A stretch of DNA of 64,000 bases. It comes from Rahnella aquatilis CIP 78.65 = ATCC 33071. Lineage in GTDB: Bacteria; Pseudomonadota; Gammaproteobacteria; Enterobacterales; Enterobacteriaceae. Position 1 is the stretch's first letter. Each line of letters opens with the position of its first letter. Below are positions 63,277 through 64,000 of the stretch, one piece after another. Position numbers and translations under genes: made by a program. Below the pieces are notes generated by a model that was not told where the DNA came from, did no database searches, and saw only the letters and a program-made list of their open reading frames with translations. The stretch is from contig NC_016835.1 of the NCBI RefSeq assembly GCF_000241955.1, positions 186,001 to 250,000 of the forward strand. Direction: 5' to 3'.

Positions 63277-63999
63277 ATGGATAAGACGAAGAAGATCCTG
63301 ATCGTTGAAGATGACGGGGATATCGCAGAATTGCTCAGCCTGCATCTGCGTGATGAAGGTTATGAAATTACCCACGCCGCCGATGGCAATCTGGGGGTGG
63401 CACATCTGGAGAAAGGTGGCTGGGACGCGCTGATCCTGGATCTGATGCTGCCGGGCGTCGATGGGCTGGAAATCTGCCGCCGGGCCCGCAATATGACGCG
63501 TTACACGCCGATCATTATTATCAGTGCGCGTTCCAGCGAAGTGCACCGTGTGCTCGGGCTGGAACTGGGTGCGGACGATTATCTGGCAAAACCTTTCTCC
63601 ATGCTGGAACTGGTGGCGCGGGTCAAGGCACTGTTCCGGCGGCAGGAAGCGATGAGCCGTAATATGAAGATGGACGCCGGTACGCTGAGTTTCTCCGGTC
63701 TGGTGATCGACCCGATTGCGCGTGACGTCATGCTCAATCATCAGCCGGTCGAGCTGACCCCGCGCGAATTTGATCTGTTGTACTTCTTTGCCAAAAATCC
63801 CGGCAAAGTGTTCTCGCGACTCAGTCTGTTAAATCAGGTCTGGGGCTATGAACATGAAGGGTATGAACATACGGTAAACACCCATATCAACCGGCTGCGC
63901 ATCAAGATAGAAGCCAATCCGGCCGAGCCGGAACGGATCCTGACCGTGTGGGGAAAAGGCTATAAATTCGTGTCCTCTTCTGAGGAGTCACAAGGGTAA
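63277..63999 (+). CDS. OmpR-family response regulator
   Basis: The 240-residue protein has an N-terminal receiver with the phosphorylated Asp55 in ALILDLMLPG, acidic residues EDD at 11-13 and Lys105 in AKPF. The C-terminal winged helix has LTPREFDLLYFFAKNPGKVF and YEHTVNTHINRLRIKIE. It is divergent from the cytochrome/molybdoenzyme/Met-rich operon, with 153 bases between the starts, and probably controls it. E. coli MsrPQ is likewise controlled by a two-component system. The sensor kinase presumably follows beyond the window end. Confidence 0.93.
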   Translation: MDKTKKILIVEDDGDIAELLSLHLRDEGYEITHAADGNLGVAHLEKGGWDALILDLMLPGVDGLEICRRARNMTRYTPIIIISARSSEVHRVLGLELGADDYLAKPFSMLELVARVKALFRRQEAMSRNMKMDAGTLSFSGLVIDPIARDVMLNHQPVELTPREFDLLYFFAKNPGKVFSRLSLLNQVWGYEHEGYEHTVNTHINRLRIKIEANPAEPERILTVWGKGYKFVSSSEESQG

Positions 64000-64000
64000 A

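Overview
The window looks like a chromosomal segment of a gammaproteobacterium of the order Enterobacterales, most likely a Yersiniaceae-type genus (Rahnella/Rouxiella/Serratia-like). ExoX, Gcd, PqqU (YncD), ScrR/ScrB/ScrA/ScrY/ScrK, NfeF/NfeR and BamA all match the enterobacterial versions closely by recall of those sequences. The genus is inference. I see no rRNA, tRNA, insertion sequence or CRISPR array.

Layout. 1-5.8 kb: start of a secreted alpha/beta hydrolase, the PQQ transporter PqqU, then PQQ-dependent glucose dehydrogenase Gcd; the gap before gcd can form three hairpins. 5.8-11.8 kb: small accessory genes (SH3 protein, acetyltransferase, DUF596, a Cys-rich lipoprotein with two repeats, NTF2-like, DUF1272), then a divergent MFS/LysR pair and exoX. 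11.8-18.7 kb: a CRP-site-led operon of an enolase-superfamily enzyme and a complete peptide-type ABC importer, ending beside a short degenerate copy of part of exoX. 19.1-34.0 kb: a partial type VI secretion cluster (vgrG, Tle3-type lipase, two tandem immunity lipoproteins, PAAR, a membrane protein, tssM, tssJ, tssF, tssG); hcp, tssA, B, C, E, H, K and L are absent. 34.5-40.7 kb: an ABC importer with two permeases fused into one chain, plus an MFS gene, behind a Zur-like box; zinc or metallophore traffic is inferred. 40.9-47.6 kb: sucrose utilisation (scrYABR with divergent scrK). 47.8-50.9 kb: a BamA paralogue outside its usual locus, and msrB. 51.2-56.5 kb: an orphan TRAP binding protein, a Fur-box-controlled TonB receptor, and the ferric reductase NfeF with its regulator NfeR. 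56.6-59.6 kb: a solitary Tc-toxin C component whose variable tail has a CNF-like Cys/His pattern. 59.7-60.8 kb: a second methionine aminopeptidase coupled to a ParD-like protein behind a 28-bp palindrome. 61.4-64 kb: a Met-rich repeat peptide, a sulfite-oxidase-family molybdoenzyme and a cytochrome b, divergent from an OmpR-type response regulator.

The main themes are envelope and nutrient import (four TonB/ABC/TRAP/PTS systems, each with a recognisable control site or context), interbacterial and anti-eukaryotic weapons (T6SS and Tc toxin), and periplasmic redox repair. The two most interesting modules are the Met-rich peptide/molybdoenzyme/cytochrome/response regulator set and the MetAP/ParD-like pair with its palindromic operator.
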